From: Punica granatum
Lineage: Eukaryota > Streptophyta > Magnoliopsida > Myrtales > Lythraceae
Direction of reading: 5' to 3'
Length of the DNA stretch: 64,000 bases
Assembly: GCF_007655135.1 (NCBI RefSeq)
Contig: NC_045134.1
Span: forward strand, 19,864,568 to 19,928,567
Shown here: positions 1 to 12,360 of the stretch, in pieces
Numbering within the stretch: the first letter of the stretch is position 1
Layout: the number at the start of each line of letters is the position of its first letter
Notes under the pieces: model-generated
The model's database searches: none
What the model saw: the letters and a program-made list of their open reading frames with translations, nothing else
Told to the model about the DNA's origin: nothing
Program-made: the position numbers and the translations under genes

Positions 1-273
1 CGGCGAGCGCTGCCCGGCCCCTGCCCGAATTTTTTTTTTTTTAAATTAGGGCCGGCGGGTCACGGGCAGCCGGTCAACGCTGCCCGGCCCTGCCCGAGAT
101 TTTTTTCTTTTCTTTCCTTTCCTTTTTTTTTATTTTATATATATATTTTTTTAATTTTATTATTATTATTATTAATTAATTAATAATTTTTTTATTTTTT
201 TTTAAAAAGTGATAAATAGAAAAATGACAATTTTGCCCCCCTGGAGCCGATGGACCGAAATTGGGTGCTGACA

Positions 274-310
<37 letters not shown>
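1..310. repeat. GC-rich direct repeat and TTA-rich low-complexity edge
   Basis: A GC-rich motif (cgctgcccggcccctgcccg) followed by a T run occurs at about 7-42 and again at about 79-112, so a unit of roughly 72 bases is repeated at least twice and is cut by the window edge. After it come T/A-rich DNA and an (ATT)n microsatellite at 274-310. The open frame through the microsatellite encodes poly-isoleucine and is not a gene. The GC-rich units look like part of a larger repeat outside the window. Confidence 0.6.
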
Positions 311-1560
311 GGGAAAATGGCCCAATAAATCAAACTTTACACTTTTTTCACGTTTTATCACAAACTACATTTTTTATTTGTAAATTACACAAACTTTCAT
401 TAGGTTACACAATTTATCATTTGTCCATGGTTCCATCAAAGAATTTGATGTGGCAAACTGACGGAGATAAGCTGGTTAACGGAGTACTGACATGTCTGTC
501 TATTTTGCACAAGTTGGAATTTCTATGGAGCTCACAAAACGAAATCTCCTTTTTTAACTCCCCCGCCCCCCTCTCTCAAGCTCTCCAAATCGAAGGCATT
601 TTTGGGAGAATTTGGGGCAAAAATCCCGTGATTTAGGGGTAGAGAATTGAAGAGAACAGCTTAGTAAAGACAAAGCACATCGTGATGGAGAATTGATAGT
701 TGAGCAATTAGGGAGATTGGTTGTTGCGAGGATTGCAGGATTGGTTGTTGAGATTTAGGAGATTGGTTGTTGTGGAAGATAGCAGTGGTCCTAAAGGTTA
801 CTGTCCCGAGGTTCTGTGTCGGAGTGGTCCCAAAAAGAAGATTTTGTGATGAGGTTGTTGATAGTGGTCCCTTCCTGACCAAGCTTGTCCAATTAGTGTT
901 GGAGTGCTCCCTTTCCTGACCTATTGCTCAAAGAAAAGGTGATTCCCTACCTTTATCGAAGTAGACAAAAACAATTATTAGTTTAATGCATAGAGTATAC
1001 TGTTGAGTGATCTGTTGGATTGATTAGTGAGTATATTATTGCAAAGTTCACTGCTAGGTGGTCTTTTGGGTTGATTAGATAATATTTTAATCATGCTTGT
1101 ACTCTTTAAAGACTGAGCTCTGCTATGTGCTAACTGCTAATAATACCACTACTGCTAAGTGCTCTATTGGGTTGTTTAGACTTTCAACACATACTGATGG
1201 CCTCTATCTTATTCACATATAGGATGGAAGCAGATAAGTAGAAGCCTAATGTTGGTATGCCTGATGTTGTGAATGCTGGTAATGCTAGAAGTACGGGTAA
1301 AGGTAATTCTGGTATGGATGCTATGGTTGCAGACATGGCTAATGTCTACATTTCATATGAAGATTCTGATTTTTTGGCTAATGATAATGGTTATGATAGC
1401 TATTATGGAAGTGAGGCCTCCAATGAAGAGTTTACTGAAGCTATGAATAACAAGAAGAAAGAAAAGGGATTTAGAGAGGAGAGGAACAAGTTTTAGATTC
1501 TATGGAGGCAAAGAATTCTGAGCAAGGAGAAGATGATCATTAAAATCTAGCCGAATTCAA
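311..1560 (+). other. Possible remnant of a Mutator-like element with a short acidic open frame
   Basis: About 311-500 (starting gggaaaatggcccaataaat) has the composition of plant Mutator-like terminal repeats, but no partner end was found. A 79-codon open frame at 1257-1496 is rich in Asp, Glu, Asn and Ser, then Lys/Arg, with no domain I recognise. It is preceded by a plausible splice acceptor near 1221. Acidic stretches like this occur in the N-terminal part of plant MuDR-type transposases, so a 5' transposon fragment is one reading; chance is another. No function is assigned. Confidence 0.25.
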
Positions 1561-2015
1561 GCTTTCATTGAGTTGAGCCCGAACTGTTCACGAATTATCT
1601 TATCGCATGTACACCCCTAACGTGAAGGGACGATCAAATGGGAGTTATGGGTTTATCGAGAATGCTTAGGTGTAAGCTACTCATCAAATGAATCGAAGAT
1701 TCTCGTGAGAGTAGTATAAATTATTATATTCTTCGAGTGCACTTCCAAGGTGGGATTCATGAAAGGAACTATGTTTGGATGAATTGATAATCTTTGACCG
1801 ATAATAATCACAGAAAGACTCGCTTGTATAGATCATGACATACTTAGACCCGAAACACATCAGAGGTCAAATCGGGAGTTTGAAGTCATTGTACCCTCAT
1901 TAAGTTAGACATCAAACTAAAGAAAGAAGAGGTAGAATTCGAGAGGTTATTGAGTGATCCTATCTCGCCACGCGGTGTGAGGAAGTACCAATCAAATTGC
2001 ATAAAACTAGAGATT
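1561..2015. other. Intergenic, no gene seen
   Basis: No coding signal. The host sequence looks continuous on either side of the MITE that follows, so this stretch and about 2511-2600 were joined before the MITE inserted. Confidence 0.5.
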
Positions 2016-2024
2016 TTGTGCTAA

Positions 2025-2501
2025 GGGGTAATTACACTGGTGGTCCAAAAATTTTCACTAATGTATCAAGTTGGTCCAAAAAGTTTTTTTTGCTACTTAA
2101 TGGTACAAAATGTTTCAAAAGTGTAACATGATAGTACAAACCGTTATCTCACCATTGACACCGTCAAGTGAAGCTGACGTGGCCGAAACGTGGCAGACGC
2201 GTGGCTCTGATATGTTTTTAGGAGCTGGTGGAACGTTACATAATGGTTCAAACTCTTTTGAAGTTGTTACTTAATGGTCCAAAATGTTTTACAGATGTAA
2301 CATAATGGTACAAAATATTTCTTTAATTAACTTAAAGGTCCACCCATGTCAATGGCGAGATGACGACGTCAATGGCGAGATAACGGTTTGTACTATCATG
2401 TTACAACTTTGAAACATTTTGTACCATCAAGTAGCAAAAAAACTTTTTGGACCAATCTGATACATTATTAAAACTTTTTGGACCATCAGTGTAATTACCC
2501 C
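2025..2501. mobile_element. Mutator-type MITE, copy 1 (477 bp)
   Basis: The element starts GGGGTAATTACACTGGTGG and ends with the imperfect inverted complement (CCATCAGTGTAATTACCCC). The inverted arms run about 135-140 bases each, to about 2163 on the left and from about 2365 on the right. It is flanked by an exact 9-bp direct repeat TTGTGCTAA (2016-2024 and 2502-2510). A 9-bp target duplication with long terminal inverted repeats is characteristic of the Mutator superfamily. No open frame is present, so it is non-autonomous. A second copy lies at 33604-34078. Confidence 0.88.
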
Positions 2502-2510
2502 TTGTGCTAA

Positions 2511-3340
2511 TCACTCGGATAATTGCCATAATTATTCTTCATTAAAAAAATTATTGGTTCTTTCTCACCACGTTTTTGAGGTGGGATCATCTAAAATTTT
2601 CAAGATAAAATTCATATATATATATATATATATATATAGGCCAACCCAAAGAATCTCTAGTGCATACAAATGGTAGATATGAAGCTAGATTTGTAATTGC
2701 GTGATACTTACCATGTTGAGTCAAGCTAGAAATGATCGGTAGTTCCAATGAAGTTATGTATGTTGATGCATTGTGTATCCCTAAGCATGTTGACTCTAGA
2801 ATACTAGCCGATAAACCTGCGGGTTGCATAGGATTTGTCCTCAGTCATCATCAAGAAAATTTTCAATTGATAACCCGTTATAATTCTTGTTTACTCGTAC
2901 TTTGCTAATAATTTTTAATTGATGTATAAATTGAATATTATAATCTCCCAAGCAATTATCTGATTTGGCTTCATAATAATTGTATATAGATATATAGATT
3001 TGATGATAATGATGATAATCTCCCTAGTAATTATCCCATTTGACTTAACAATAATTATAAATATCTCATTTGACATAATAATAATAATAATAATAATAAT
3101 ATTGCAAATAATAATCTTGTTAGTGGAAGTTGTGGAAACATTAGCCTAGTGTTTGGTTTGCAAATGTGATTTTAAAATCACAACTTTAACCTAATTCTAC
3201 CCACAACAAAACAAAATAATTCATGCAAAGTCAAAGAGTGTGCCCCATTTATACCACTCTTTTTCAACAACAAAACAAAATAACTCATACAAAGTCAAAT
3301 AGTGAATGCCCTAGCAATTATATGTTATATATAGATTTGG
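2511..3340. other. Intergenic with (TA)n microsatellite
   Basis: The stretch carries a (TA)n run at 2614-2638 and an (ATA)n run near 3079-3102. No coding frame or RNA gene is supported. Confidence 0.5.
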
Positions 3341-3345
3341 CTTAA
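3140..3345. repeat. Short duplicated MITE-like stretch
   Basis: A motif around acaacaaaacaaaataa followed by tcatgcaaagtcaaagagtg occurs twice within about 75 bases (near 3203 and 3269). The surrounding sequence (gtgtttggtttgcaaatg) resembles ends of the short AT-rich MITEs elsewhere in this window. I could not define the borders. Confidence 0.35.
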
Positions 3346-4559
3346 TAATAAGAGATTTTTACCCCACATATCTCATGGTTTCACCGTTTTTTCAAATCTA
3401 TCATATACTTTTAAAATTATCAAAAATATCTCATGGTTTACATTTTGTTCCAAATTTATCACAGCGTTATATTTTCCATCAACATCTAACGGTCGTGTTG
3501 ACATGGCACGTTTAAAAATCAACGACACCTATTTGGAGCGTTAGTGGAGCCATACTTGCTACTCTGGACATTTTGTCGAGATATATTTGAAAACAAAATA
3601 AAAAACCATGGGATACTATTAAAGCTAGTTGAAAACCATGGGTTAGGTTTAGGAATGATAAAAAACATAAAACAACCATTAAAGCAAGTGAAACACAAAA
3701 TCCATAAGCAAAGTGCAACAACAAATAAATAAGCAAAGTAGAACACAAAAGTCTATAGTTTTCAGAGATCTAACATAATACCAAAATGACCAAATTTATA
3801 TATCCATAACTAATCCAACAAGCTACACAAAAAACCATCCTCCACTAGTTTTCAAAGATCCAATATAATGCCAAAATGATCAAATTTACATATCCATAAC
3901 TAACCTAACAGGCTAGACAAAAAACCATCCCCCACTTCTTCCACGTATTTCCCACTAATCACAGCAAAAGACTACACAAAAACCAACCCTCTGTCTCCTC
4001 ATATTGATCCCTTTTTTTTTAGCTTTGAACTGTTTGTAATGGTTCATTGTCCTGGGTTGCCACTGTTGTTGCTCTTGAAGTCTTCCTCCCTGTTAAGATT
4101 GTTGGTGCTCAATCCTATGTTGCTCCTGCTGGTACTGCTGCTGCTATTGTACTTAAGATGATTGGGTTTGGACTAGGCAAAAAAACTACCCTCCATGCCT
4201 ACCCTAGTAAGACATTCTCATTTCTTGACCTGGCATCTAAAATAAATATATACAACTCATACTTTAAGAGCTAAATATGTAAAAGACTTGCACAAATATA
4301 TATAAGTGTTCATAGAAACTTATATGAATGTATGTCATTCCACTTTCTCCTGTTAGGACCCCAACCCTTTAAAAGCCTGGGACATTTCTCTACATATAAG
4401 AGCATCCACACTTGGATCCACTTTTATCCCAAAGTTTTTCTTCCCCGAGCTAGACTTTCTTCTTTCTATTCTCCTAATCTGCAAGTTCTTAGGAAATATC
4501 AAATCTCAATAGAACAACATGTAAGTAGTGAAGTTCTTAACCTTTGCCAGCATTCAAAA

Positions 4560-7480
4560 AGGTACAAACCTATATTTTTGGTCTAATGTTCTATGCACAT
4601 GTTGAAGTACCAGATTGTTGCACCTCTCTAGTAACTGATTGGTGGCTTCTAGATGCTTGTGCATGATGCTGCTGGACTTGCTTTGTACCAACTGATGGTG
4701 CTGATTAATGGTTTCTGGATACTGGTGCATGAGGCTACTGCACTTGCTCTGTACCAACTGATGGTGCTGATTGATGGCTTATGGGTGTTGTTGTACTTCC
4801 ACCTGGCTTTGCATTTGAACTTGCTGGCTCATAGAGACCTCATCCACCAAACTTTGCATTTCCACTTGTTGGCTCATTGAGATCTCATCCACTTATCTAA
4901 CCTATCAATGACATCATTACTTGGTCATTTACCAAATTAAAAAGAATATGTCATCAACTAATTGATAAAAAGAAAAATTACCTCACAGTTTGTTCCATCA
5001 ATTGGTTGGTCGTTCTTTTTCTTATAAGTCCTCTTGTTATGGCCATATTCATGGCAGATATTGGACCTCATCTTCTGTCTTTCCCTTGAAACTTGATCTC
5101 CCTCAGGTTCTTGTTCACTAATGTGCTTCTTCTTATTTTTCTTTGGTCTTCCTGGTTGTTTCTTCACTATAGGAGGGCGACAGGATCACCGTGAGGCATT
5201 TCCCACAAGTTTTTACCATTTAATGGTAACATGAGTTGTTTATAGGCCAATAAACACACATCTCTTTTAAGCCACTCACTCACATAATCTTTAACATCTT
5301 TCCTCACATAATTAATGCAACTCACAACATTGGGGCATGGAATGCCTGTTATATTTCATTTCCTACAACTGATGTCTTGGCAAGTAAATCAACAACATAT
5401 GTACTCCCAAACTTGGAATTTTCAATCTCCAACATGTGTGGGCAAACAAGACCTAGATCTCTCTTTGTTCTCCTCCATTATTAGCTTTATCCTAAGGCAC
5501 AATGCGTCATTAGAACCCACAAAGAGATCCTTCTTCTCTGCCATTCTTGGCATAATTGCAGTCCTAATGTCTTCCAACATGTCTTCCAACATGTCTATTA
5601 TTGGTTTACCCCTAGCATGCAATATAAAGTTATTGAAGCACTCACATATGTTGTTGTCTACAACATCAAACTTTGGAATCTCACTGATAAAGGCTCTACA
5701 GAACTTAGTGGGATCAATTTTTTGAAAATCATCAGTATCCTCAACTGATAGTTCTCTCATCTCAACTAATACTCTTTGAAACCCCTTGATAATAGTGCTC
5801 TTGATTGCCCTCTAGAAGCATGATTTTTATGCAAGACCTGTATGCTTATTTTTCCAATTTGCATGCAGATGTCTAGCACAGTTCCTATGGTCCACATGGC
5901 GTAGGAGACCTCTCATTGCATTCTCAAGCCCCTACAAAATCATCAAATATATTCCATGTTATTAAACATAAGAAAACAAATCGAAACATACTAAATGAGA
6001 AGGGGAAATTAGTACCTTCTGTTGATCACTGACTATAGTCCAACCATATTTTTCAGATAGTCTCAAGTCATCATTCAAGAGTTGAATAAACCATCTCCAT
6101 GAGCTTTCATTCTCTCCTTCAACAACAGCCCATGCTATCGGGAACATTTGATTGTTCTTGTCTTTCCCAACATCACTTAATAGTTGCCCTTTCAATTTTG
6201 TCTGCTAAAAACATTCATCCATTCTAATCACTTATCTACATCCCTCAAGAAAGCCCCTTCTTACTGATTCAAAGCATACATACATTCTCTTAAATCGAAC
6301 AACAAAATCAGGAGTACTTCTGTCATAAACAAGTTCAAAAGTACTGCTATTATTGACCTTTTTTAGATCAGCCACATACGACGGCAACCAGTGGTAGTGC
6401 TTCTCCAGAGTTCCTTATATCTTCTATCGTGAAAGAGCCGTAGCTTTATGACACAGACGTACCAACTTTGATCCCAAAATTCTCATTGACTTCTTGAGCC
6501 AACTATATCACCTTCCAATCAATATTTGTTCTAAATTTCTTTAGAAAGTGGTCAGTTATCCATTCGTATGTATCTTAGTTATTTCTTGCGGCTCAAGTAC
6601 TTTTGTGTTCATCATTTAGAGTCTCAATAACAAAGGCATCTTTCTTTTGCGTCAAGGTTGCATATATTCTCCATGGACAATTTTGCTTGCATTTTAACCT
6701 CCATCTTCGTTTTACCAGACTTCAACCATTTAATTTCATAGCCATTGTCTATGGCATAATTTCTCAGAGTAACCTAGAATTGCTTAGGACTCTCAAACCA
6801 CATCTCTTTCTTGAACGTGATATTCTTCATATCCCTCTTGGCATTGAATGTCTTCAATCTCTTTACCATTTTACTGCTTCTCCCTCATCATTAGTGGTAT
6901 TGGGAATAATCACTTCATCACTTGAATCAACATAATCATTGTCACATCTACTTTACAGAGGTAGTCCACTTTGAGTCTTCGAGATCCTCTTCCTTCTCTG
7001 ACCATCTATAAACTCATCATTATCTCTCTCACTGCCACACTCTTCATCATCACTGGAATAAGCATTAGTATCACTTGCACTACCTCAGGTGGATTATATT
7101 CAAGATCTTCATCTTCATGAGCTTCATTCCCTCCTTCATCTTCATGAGCTTCATCATTCCCTTCTTCATAATCTACAGACCATCTCCATTTACCAATATC
7201 ATCATCCTTCAAATAAGCTTTTAGATACACATGCATAATTTCATGTTTGACCCCAAGAGCAGCCATCTCCATAACCTAAAAATCAGTATTCATCTTTTTC
7301 AAACCCACATCCAAACTGTTATTAGGAACCACATACCACATTCTCTTTGGTGGCATGTAACCAAAGTCATAATGTTCCTTTAAGCTCATGTCATGACATT
7401 TTATCTTGATCAATAGGTATTACAATTTCAGTCCCTCTAACATCACTTGAGGTTGAAATTGCATGTAATCTCCATGATGT
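4560..7480 (-). pseudogene. Decayed MuDR-type (Mutator-like) transposase
   Basis: Read on the minus strand, pieces in several frames follow the order of plant MuDR transposases. From 7480 down come an N-terminal part (MPPKRMWYVVPNN at about 7350, then an acidic block at 7272-7006) and the MULE catalytic core at about 6320-5962 (MDECF, then FPIAWAVVEGENESSWRWF, then VSDQQK). An exon then starts near 5934 with HRNCARHLHANWKNKH, followed by DNNICECFNNFILHARGKP at about 5650, a SWIM-like region near 5350 and a CCHC-like knuckle at about 5060. The two Asp and one Glu expected of the DDE triad are still visible. In-frame stops interrupt the core, and the SWIM histidine position reads as Asn. Below 4880 the frame becomes a Gln/Ser/Met-rich tandem repeat typical of the tail. 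It is surely inactive. Confidence 0.82.
4640..4880 (-). repeat. Tandem repeat in the transposase tail
   Basis: A unit containing ccaactgatggtgctgatt recurs at about 4690 and 4758 (68-base period), and a second unit around ttggctcat recurs at about 4822 and 4870. On the minus strand they encode repeated INQHHQLVQSK and MSQQVQMQSQ blocks. This fits the low-complexity C-terminal tail of the decayed transposase. Confidence 0.6.
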
Positions 7481-10083
7481 AAAGCCAAACCAAATTATGT
7501 TCCCATCCTATTAATATATATTAAGCAATGCACTAAAACCATTAAAAAACTAACCATACATATTATTTTAGCAAAGTCAATAAAAAATGAACAAGTAAGA
7601 CACTTAAAAGGGAAGAAGTTATTGCAAGTAATTATATTGATTTAAGAATTCATGCAATATTAAATATACTTAGAAATAAAAAAAATGATGCTAAAAGATT
7701 TTATTTATATAAAGTTCATAAAAAACTTTTAAAAATTCTATGCGAATCTAAAATAAGCTCAAAATTAAAATAAACTACAAGTAAATTTATATAAGGATTC
7801 TTACCATTTAGGAATAAATATATCATTTTGAACTCAATTAATTAGATTTATTTTATTTTTGCAATTTTCAGTTCTATAAATCTATAAATCTATATACAAT
7901 ATATAATAGCAAAACAATGAGGAAGCCACTCGAATTTCCAAATGTACAGTTCATTATTGCATGACTTCTCATTGGCCTTATGGAAGTAGCTTCACCCACA
8001 AGTCCCTGTCATTAAATATTTACTTCGATTGTTGCAAAATCACACATTAATTCCCACATAAATCTCAAATGACGTTGTTTATTTAAGACATTTCAATCCA
8101 AACATGTCTTCGACACAGCTTTCACTTCATTATTATTTTTATTATTCAAGTTAACGACCCAGTATTGTAAAATATTATAATATATAGAGGTATGTGCGTC
8201 AAAGGAATTGTTGGATAGGTAATATGTTGATTTTTTTCATCCTTTCGGAATATAAATGATATTAATGTAATTATCGAATGTTACAAATAAATCTTTTAAT
8301 ATGTTCTCCAATCAATTTATTTCCCTAGGATATCCCGAAGTTTTTTATATTAAATCTTGTGAACGGATAAAATCCTAGATTGAAAGAATTTTACCCCTTA
8401 GTGGTATGACTCGATTCAAACTTGATTAGTCGAGCCCCATTGATTTTCAGATATCGGAGCACATCCTGATAAAATTTTAATTCATATCAAGTTAATTAAT
8501 CTCGATCAAAAGTCTTCTCGGTTGAATAACTAAGAATCATTAGTTTATATCTAATTAATCCATTCCCTCCTGTGTGTATTGACTCTTCTGGTATTTATAC
8601 ATAATAAAAATATAATTGCAACACGATCAAGGAATGATTAATGTCGTCATTCGAATTTCGTCAAAAGTCCAAATTCTTCGTCAGCTTTTGGTTGACCGCT
8701 TCTCAAGTCGCCCATGGGAGATAACTTTACCTCCGAGGTATAATTAATTATTATTTCTTGAAAAAAAAAGAAAAGGGGAGGCACGAATTGTTTCAGAATA
8801 TTAATCGTTGATAAAAAGAGGGTCGGAAACATTTCCTTAGCATGAATAAATGAAAGAGTTTTGCTATTTCATCTGATTCGACACTTCCGAATCAGAGACG
8901 AGTGTGCGATGAGGTGTGCAAGGAAACAAATATTGCCCGCCACCTTTAATTGTATCAGAATATTAATTGTTGATAAAAAGAGAGTCGGAGACATCGACTA
9001 TTCCTCAAGAGCACATACGATTTTCATTCGGTATTGCACGATTTAGAAATATTGCCCGCCACTTGCCTTTCCTCCTTCCTACACCATCGACCTCGCCAAC
9101 CACCGAAATATTGCCAACGGCCATCTCTTCCCTACAGACTTCTCTTTGAGCGTATCACTCATTCTCTAGCCTTCCTTTTCTCCTCTTCCCTACACCACCT
9201 CTGTATGATCTTACCCCTGCTGCTTTTAAATTCTCCCTTCACTCTCAGTGTATTTCGCAAAAACGTCACACGTTTTGTGTAGGTGGAGGGGTGTGAGAAG
9301 TTTTAATGTTAGTTCACCTCGTTTCTCTTTGTCACTTCTAATTTTCTCAAGAGTCAAATAGGTTGCTCTGAGAAAAATATATTAGAAAAATAAGAAATTT
9401 AGGTTTATTGAAAGGGCATAAATGGTAGTTACAAGTACAAAAGCACACAATTGTTAGTCTTAAGCACGTGCCGAAATATTTTGATGAGTACAAACTTTTG
9501 ATATAGAGTTGTTTTTGTCTATATGAGTCTTTTCTGAAGGGGCACGTTGCAGTAATGTCTTGTATCTGTTAGGGGTATTTTAATAATACAAAAAATCGAA
9601 AAACAATTAGATGAACTAACTCTTTTATAAGGGTTATTATATTATATAAAATATAACCACGTGAAAAAGTACGTTGTATATTGGGTATATTTTATATGAA
9701 AAAGTAGATTAATTATAAAAATATAATTGAAAAAACATGTAAAGGGATATGAATGCATATTTTTAAAAGTTACTTGATATTTTTTAAAAATAAAAATTGA
9801 GAGACATTTTAAGAAGTTTTACACGAATATATATGTTAGTTATATACATGTAGATAATTTTTATAGAAAGGGCACAATCAGTAGTCATATGTATGAAAAA
9901 GAGTGAAGAGTTTCCACCCGAAAATGCATTTCAATTATAATAATTGCAGCAAAACATAAAAAATGTGTCTAGATATATTAAATGGGAAAAATAGACATTT
10001 TAAAGAATGTCCATGTACTGAAATTTTAAAAAATTAATAAACACTATTATGAGTTTCACACTTTTATATATGTTATAAATGAT
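7481..10083. other. AT-rich intergenic DNA, no gene seen
   Basis: No conserved coding frame, RNA gene or clear element was recognised. Near 8935-8970 and 9045-9065 the phrase attgcccgccac recurs, and aatattaat-cgttgataaaaagag recurs at 8800 and 8960, so part of 8780-9120 is a local imperfect duplication. Confidence 0.45.
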
Positions 10084-10948
10084 AGAGTAAATTAATGATG
10101 TGGTCATGGAGAGATGTATGTTACATCAAATCTGCTCTCAAAAATTTTTTTACATCAAATTTAATCTTGAAAAATTGAGTGTACATCAAATTCAACATTT
10201 CGTCAATATTTCTATTATTTAAACGGAAATGCTGATGCGTACCTAAAAGTGCTACGTGGCACACAATGATTGGACAATAAAAAAATTCTATACTTTTATG
10301 TGTGTATATATATATATCTCCCCCGTCCTCCGCCTTCCCCTTAACCCACTCCTTCCTCTTCTTACCCTCCCCCCACTGTGCCCTACTCTTTCCACCACGC
10401 CTAGAATCTCCCTCACCCCCCCGCCGCAACCTCACCTCCACCACCTCCACCAGCATGACCACTATTACCATTGATTTGAAAACTACCGCTTAGCACTTTA
10501 ACAGATATCAGACCACATCCTACAGTTACTAGGTTAGCTATGATGATAAATGATACATAATGGATTTGGTGACCGGCGGGAAGTCGGGGGACCGGTGGGG
10601 AGGATTGGGGAACACCGGGGTGGATAAAGAGGAGGAAGGGGTGGGGTAAGGGGAAGGGGAAGGGGCAGCGGATTTGGGGGGAGAGAGATTATATTATATA
10701 TGTATATATGTATATGTATACATAAAAATATATATGTATAAAAAATTTTTATTGTCTAATTATCGTGTGTCACGTGACACTTTTATGTACATGTCAGTAT
10801 TTCTGTTTAAAGTTAACAAAAATATTGATGGAAGATCGAATTTAATGTACACTTAATCTCTCAAGGTTCAATTTGATGTAAAAAAAATTTTGAGGTTAGA
10901 TTTATTGTAACATGCATCTCTCGATGACCAAATCATTAATTTACTCTA
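10084..10948. mobile_element. Foldback element with GC-rich centre (about 865 bp)
   Basis: The ends AGAGTAAATTAATGAT (10084-10099) and ATCATTAATTTACTCT (10932-10947) are perfect inverted complements. The inverted match continues imperfectly inward for about 240 bases, including tacatcaaat/atttgatgta blocks and acgtggcac/gtgtcacgtg. It then enters a C-rich left centre (about 10316-10450) facing a G-rich right centre (about 10560-10685). No protein is encoded; the C-rich open frames are composition artefacts. No clean target duplication is visible, so the superfamily is unassigned. Confidence 0.75.
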
Positions 10949-11665
10949 GATTATAGAGTCATAGATATATACGTGGAATTATAATAATGGTAGAAAAGGT
11001 ATGTGTGAGAATTTATTATTAAATTGAGTAAGATGATAAAAACGTAATGATTATGTTATTAAATTGTTGTAAAAGTAATGAATAGTTGAGATAATTTAAT
11101 TTTAAAAATTTGAATTGAATGGTAGTTAAGAAAATGTATATAAGAGAATTTACTGTTATATTGAAGAATATAATAAAAAAGTTATGATTATATTGTTAAA
11201 TTGAAAAAAAAAAGTAAAGTGAAATAGAATAGAATTAAGTGAAATATTTTTCACTTCACAATCAAACATAGCATAAGCCACTTAATGAATTTTATTGCCA
11301 TAAAGACCTATAACTTTCTTACGACCTCTAAAGCTTAAATATATAAAATTTTCTGGCGAAAAACAAACAAGTCAGAGAATTGCCTAGCCCGCCAAAGAAT
11401 TGGTCCAACACAGTTAAATGAACCCGACCGACTTCATGCTTGGAGGACGAGAATCCAGGCGAATGTTTAATACATATCTCTTAGTTGGTTTTCTTTGTTT
11501 AAACGAGCCCGACCCATCTATATATAATTATAAAAGCTGAAATGATACGTTAAATAATGCCACATACAACATAAGTGGTTTATAATTGAGTGACTCTTGA
11601 AGTTCTCATCTATCACAATGTAAAAAATGACGTAATATTATGGAGTCACATCATTATTATAGAAT
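10949..11665. other. Intergenic, AT-rich
   Basis: Nothing coding was seen. Confidence 0.4.
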
Positions 11666-11667
11666 TC

Positions 11668-11868
11668 TAATGGCCTATTTATTTTCACGGTTAAAATCAC
11701 AAAAACTTTAACTTTAATTTTAACTCAACCCACTGCACAATAAAATACACATTTTCCAAGTCAAAAATTTTAACTTTAACTTTAACTCAACACAGTACAG
11801 AACATTTGTCATTTTCCAAAATCAAAATCAAAATTACTTTAACTCTGAAATCAAACGCACCGTTAAAA
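11668..11868. mobile_element. Short AT-rich MITE, family B copy 1
   Basis: About 200 bases with a core (ttaactcaacccactgcaca at 11720-11739) that occurs twice inside the element. The same core is present in reverse complement at about 46145-46181. The outer parts look like weak inverted repeats (cacggtt on the left, caccgtt on the right). It is non-coding; exact ends and target duplication could not be fixed. Confidence 0.6.
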
Positions 11869-12360
11869 GCTCTTAAAGTTACTAAAAATGAAAAGTAATC
11901 CAATATAGTATTCGAAATAAATTTAAAAATAATTATTTATTTATACGTGTTTTTAGCAGATTCACATTAACAAAGCATAAATTTTCATACTAAATGAATA
12001 ATGGAAATCTAACTTTTTTAAGCATAAAAATATTAGTTAACTATTTTATAGCACATCATCAATTTATCGAGAAACCAAAATTAAGAATTTTAATTGTAAA
12101 ATTAATAAAAAAAATAAATCATAATTAAATATCAACTTTTTTTTTTTATAGTTAACTCTGCTAATGTAATTATGGATAAATTTTTATTATTCGTCAATAT
12201 TTTATATAATTTATAAGTTTATACCATCAATAGTCGGCCATCTTTTCAATACAAGGCCACGCATATGGGCGGGCCCTCCATCTTGTTAGACTGAAACTGC
12301 TACTTTTCCTATGGTCGTGTTATTTTTTTTTTTTCAATCTCTTTTTCCAATTTAAGCCAC
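11869..12360. other. Intergenic upstream of the ARID4-like gene
   Basis: AT-rich DNA without coding signal. It ends in the promoter-proximal region of the downstream gene; no single core promoter element stands out. Confidence 0.4.

Noticed and set aside
250..636. 128-codon open frame with a poly-isoleucine run
   Set aside because: It is the translation of an (ATT)n microsatellite plus flanks; no domain.
6603..6935. Plus-strand open frame of 110 codons
   Set aside because: It overlaps the minus-strand Mutator transposase relic and matches no family.
10121..10493. Overlapping proline-rich open frames on both strands
   Set aside because: They fall in the C-rich half of the foldback element and reflect composition.
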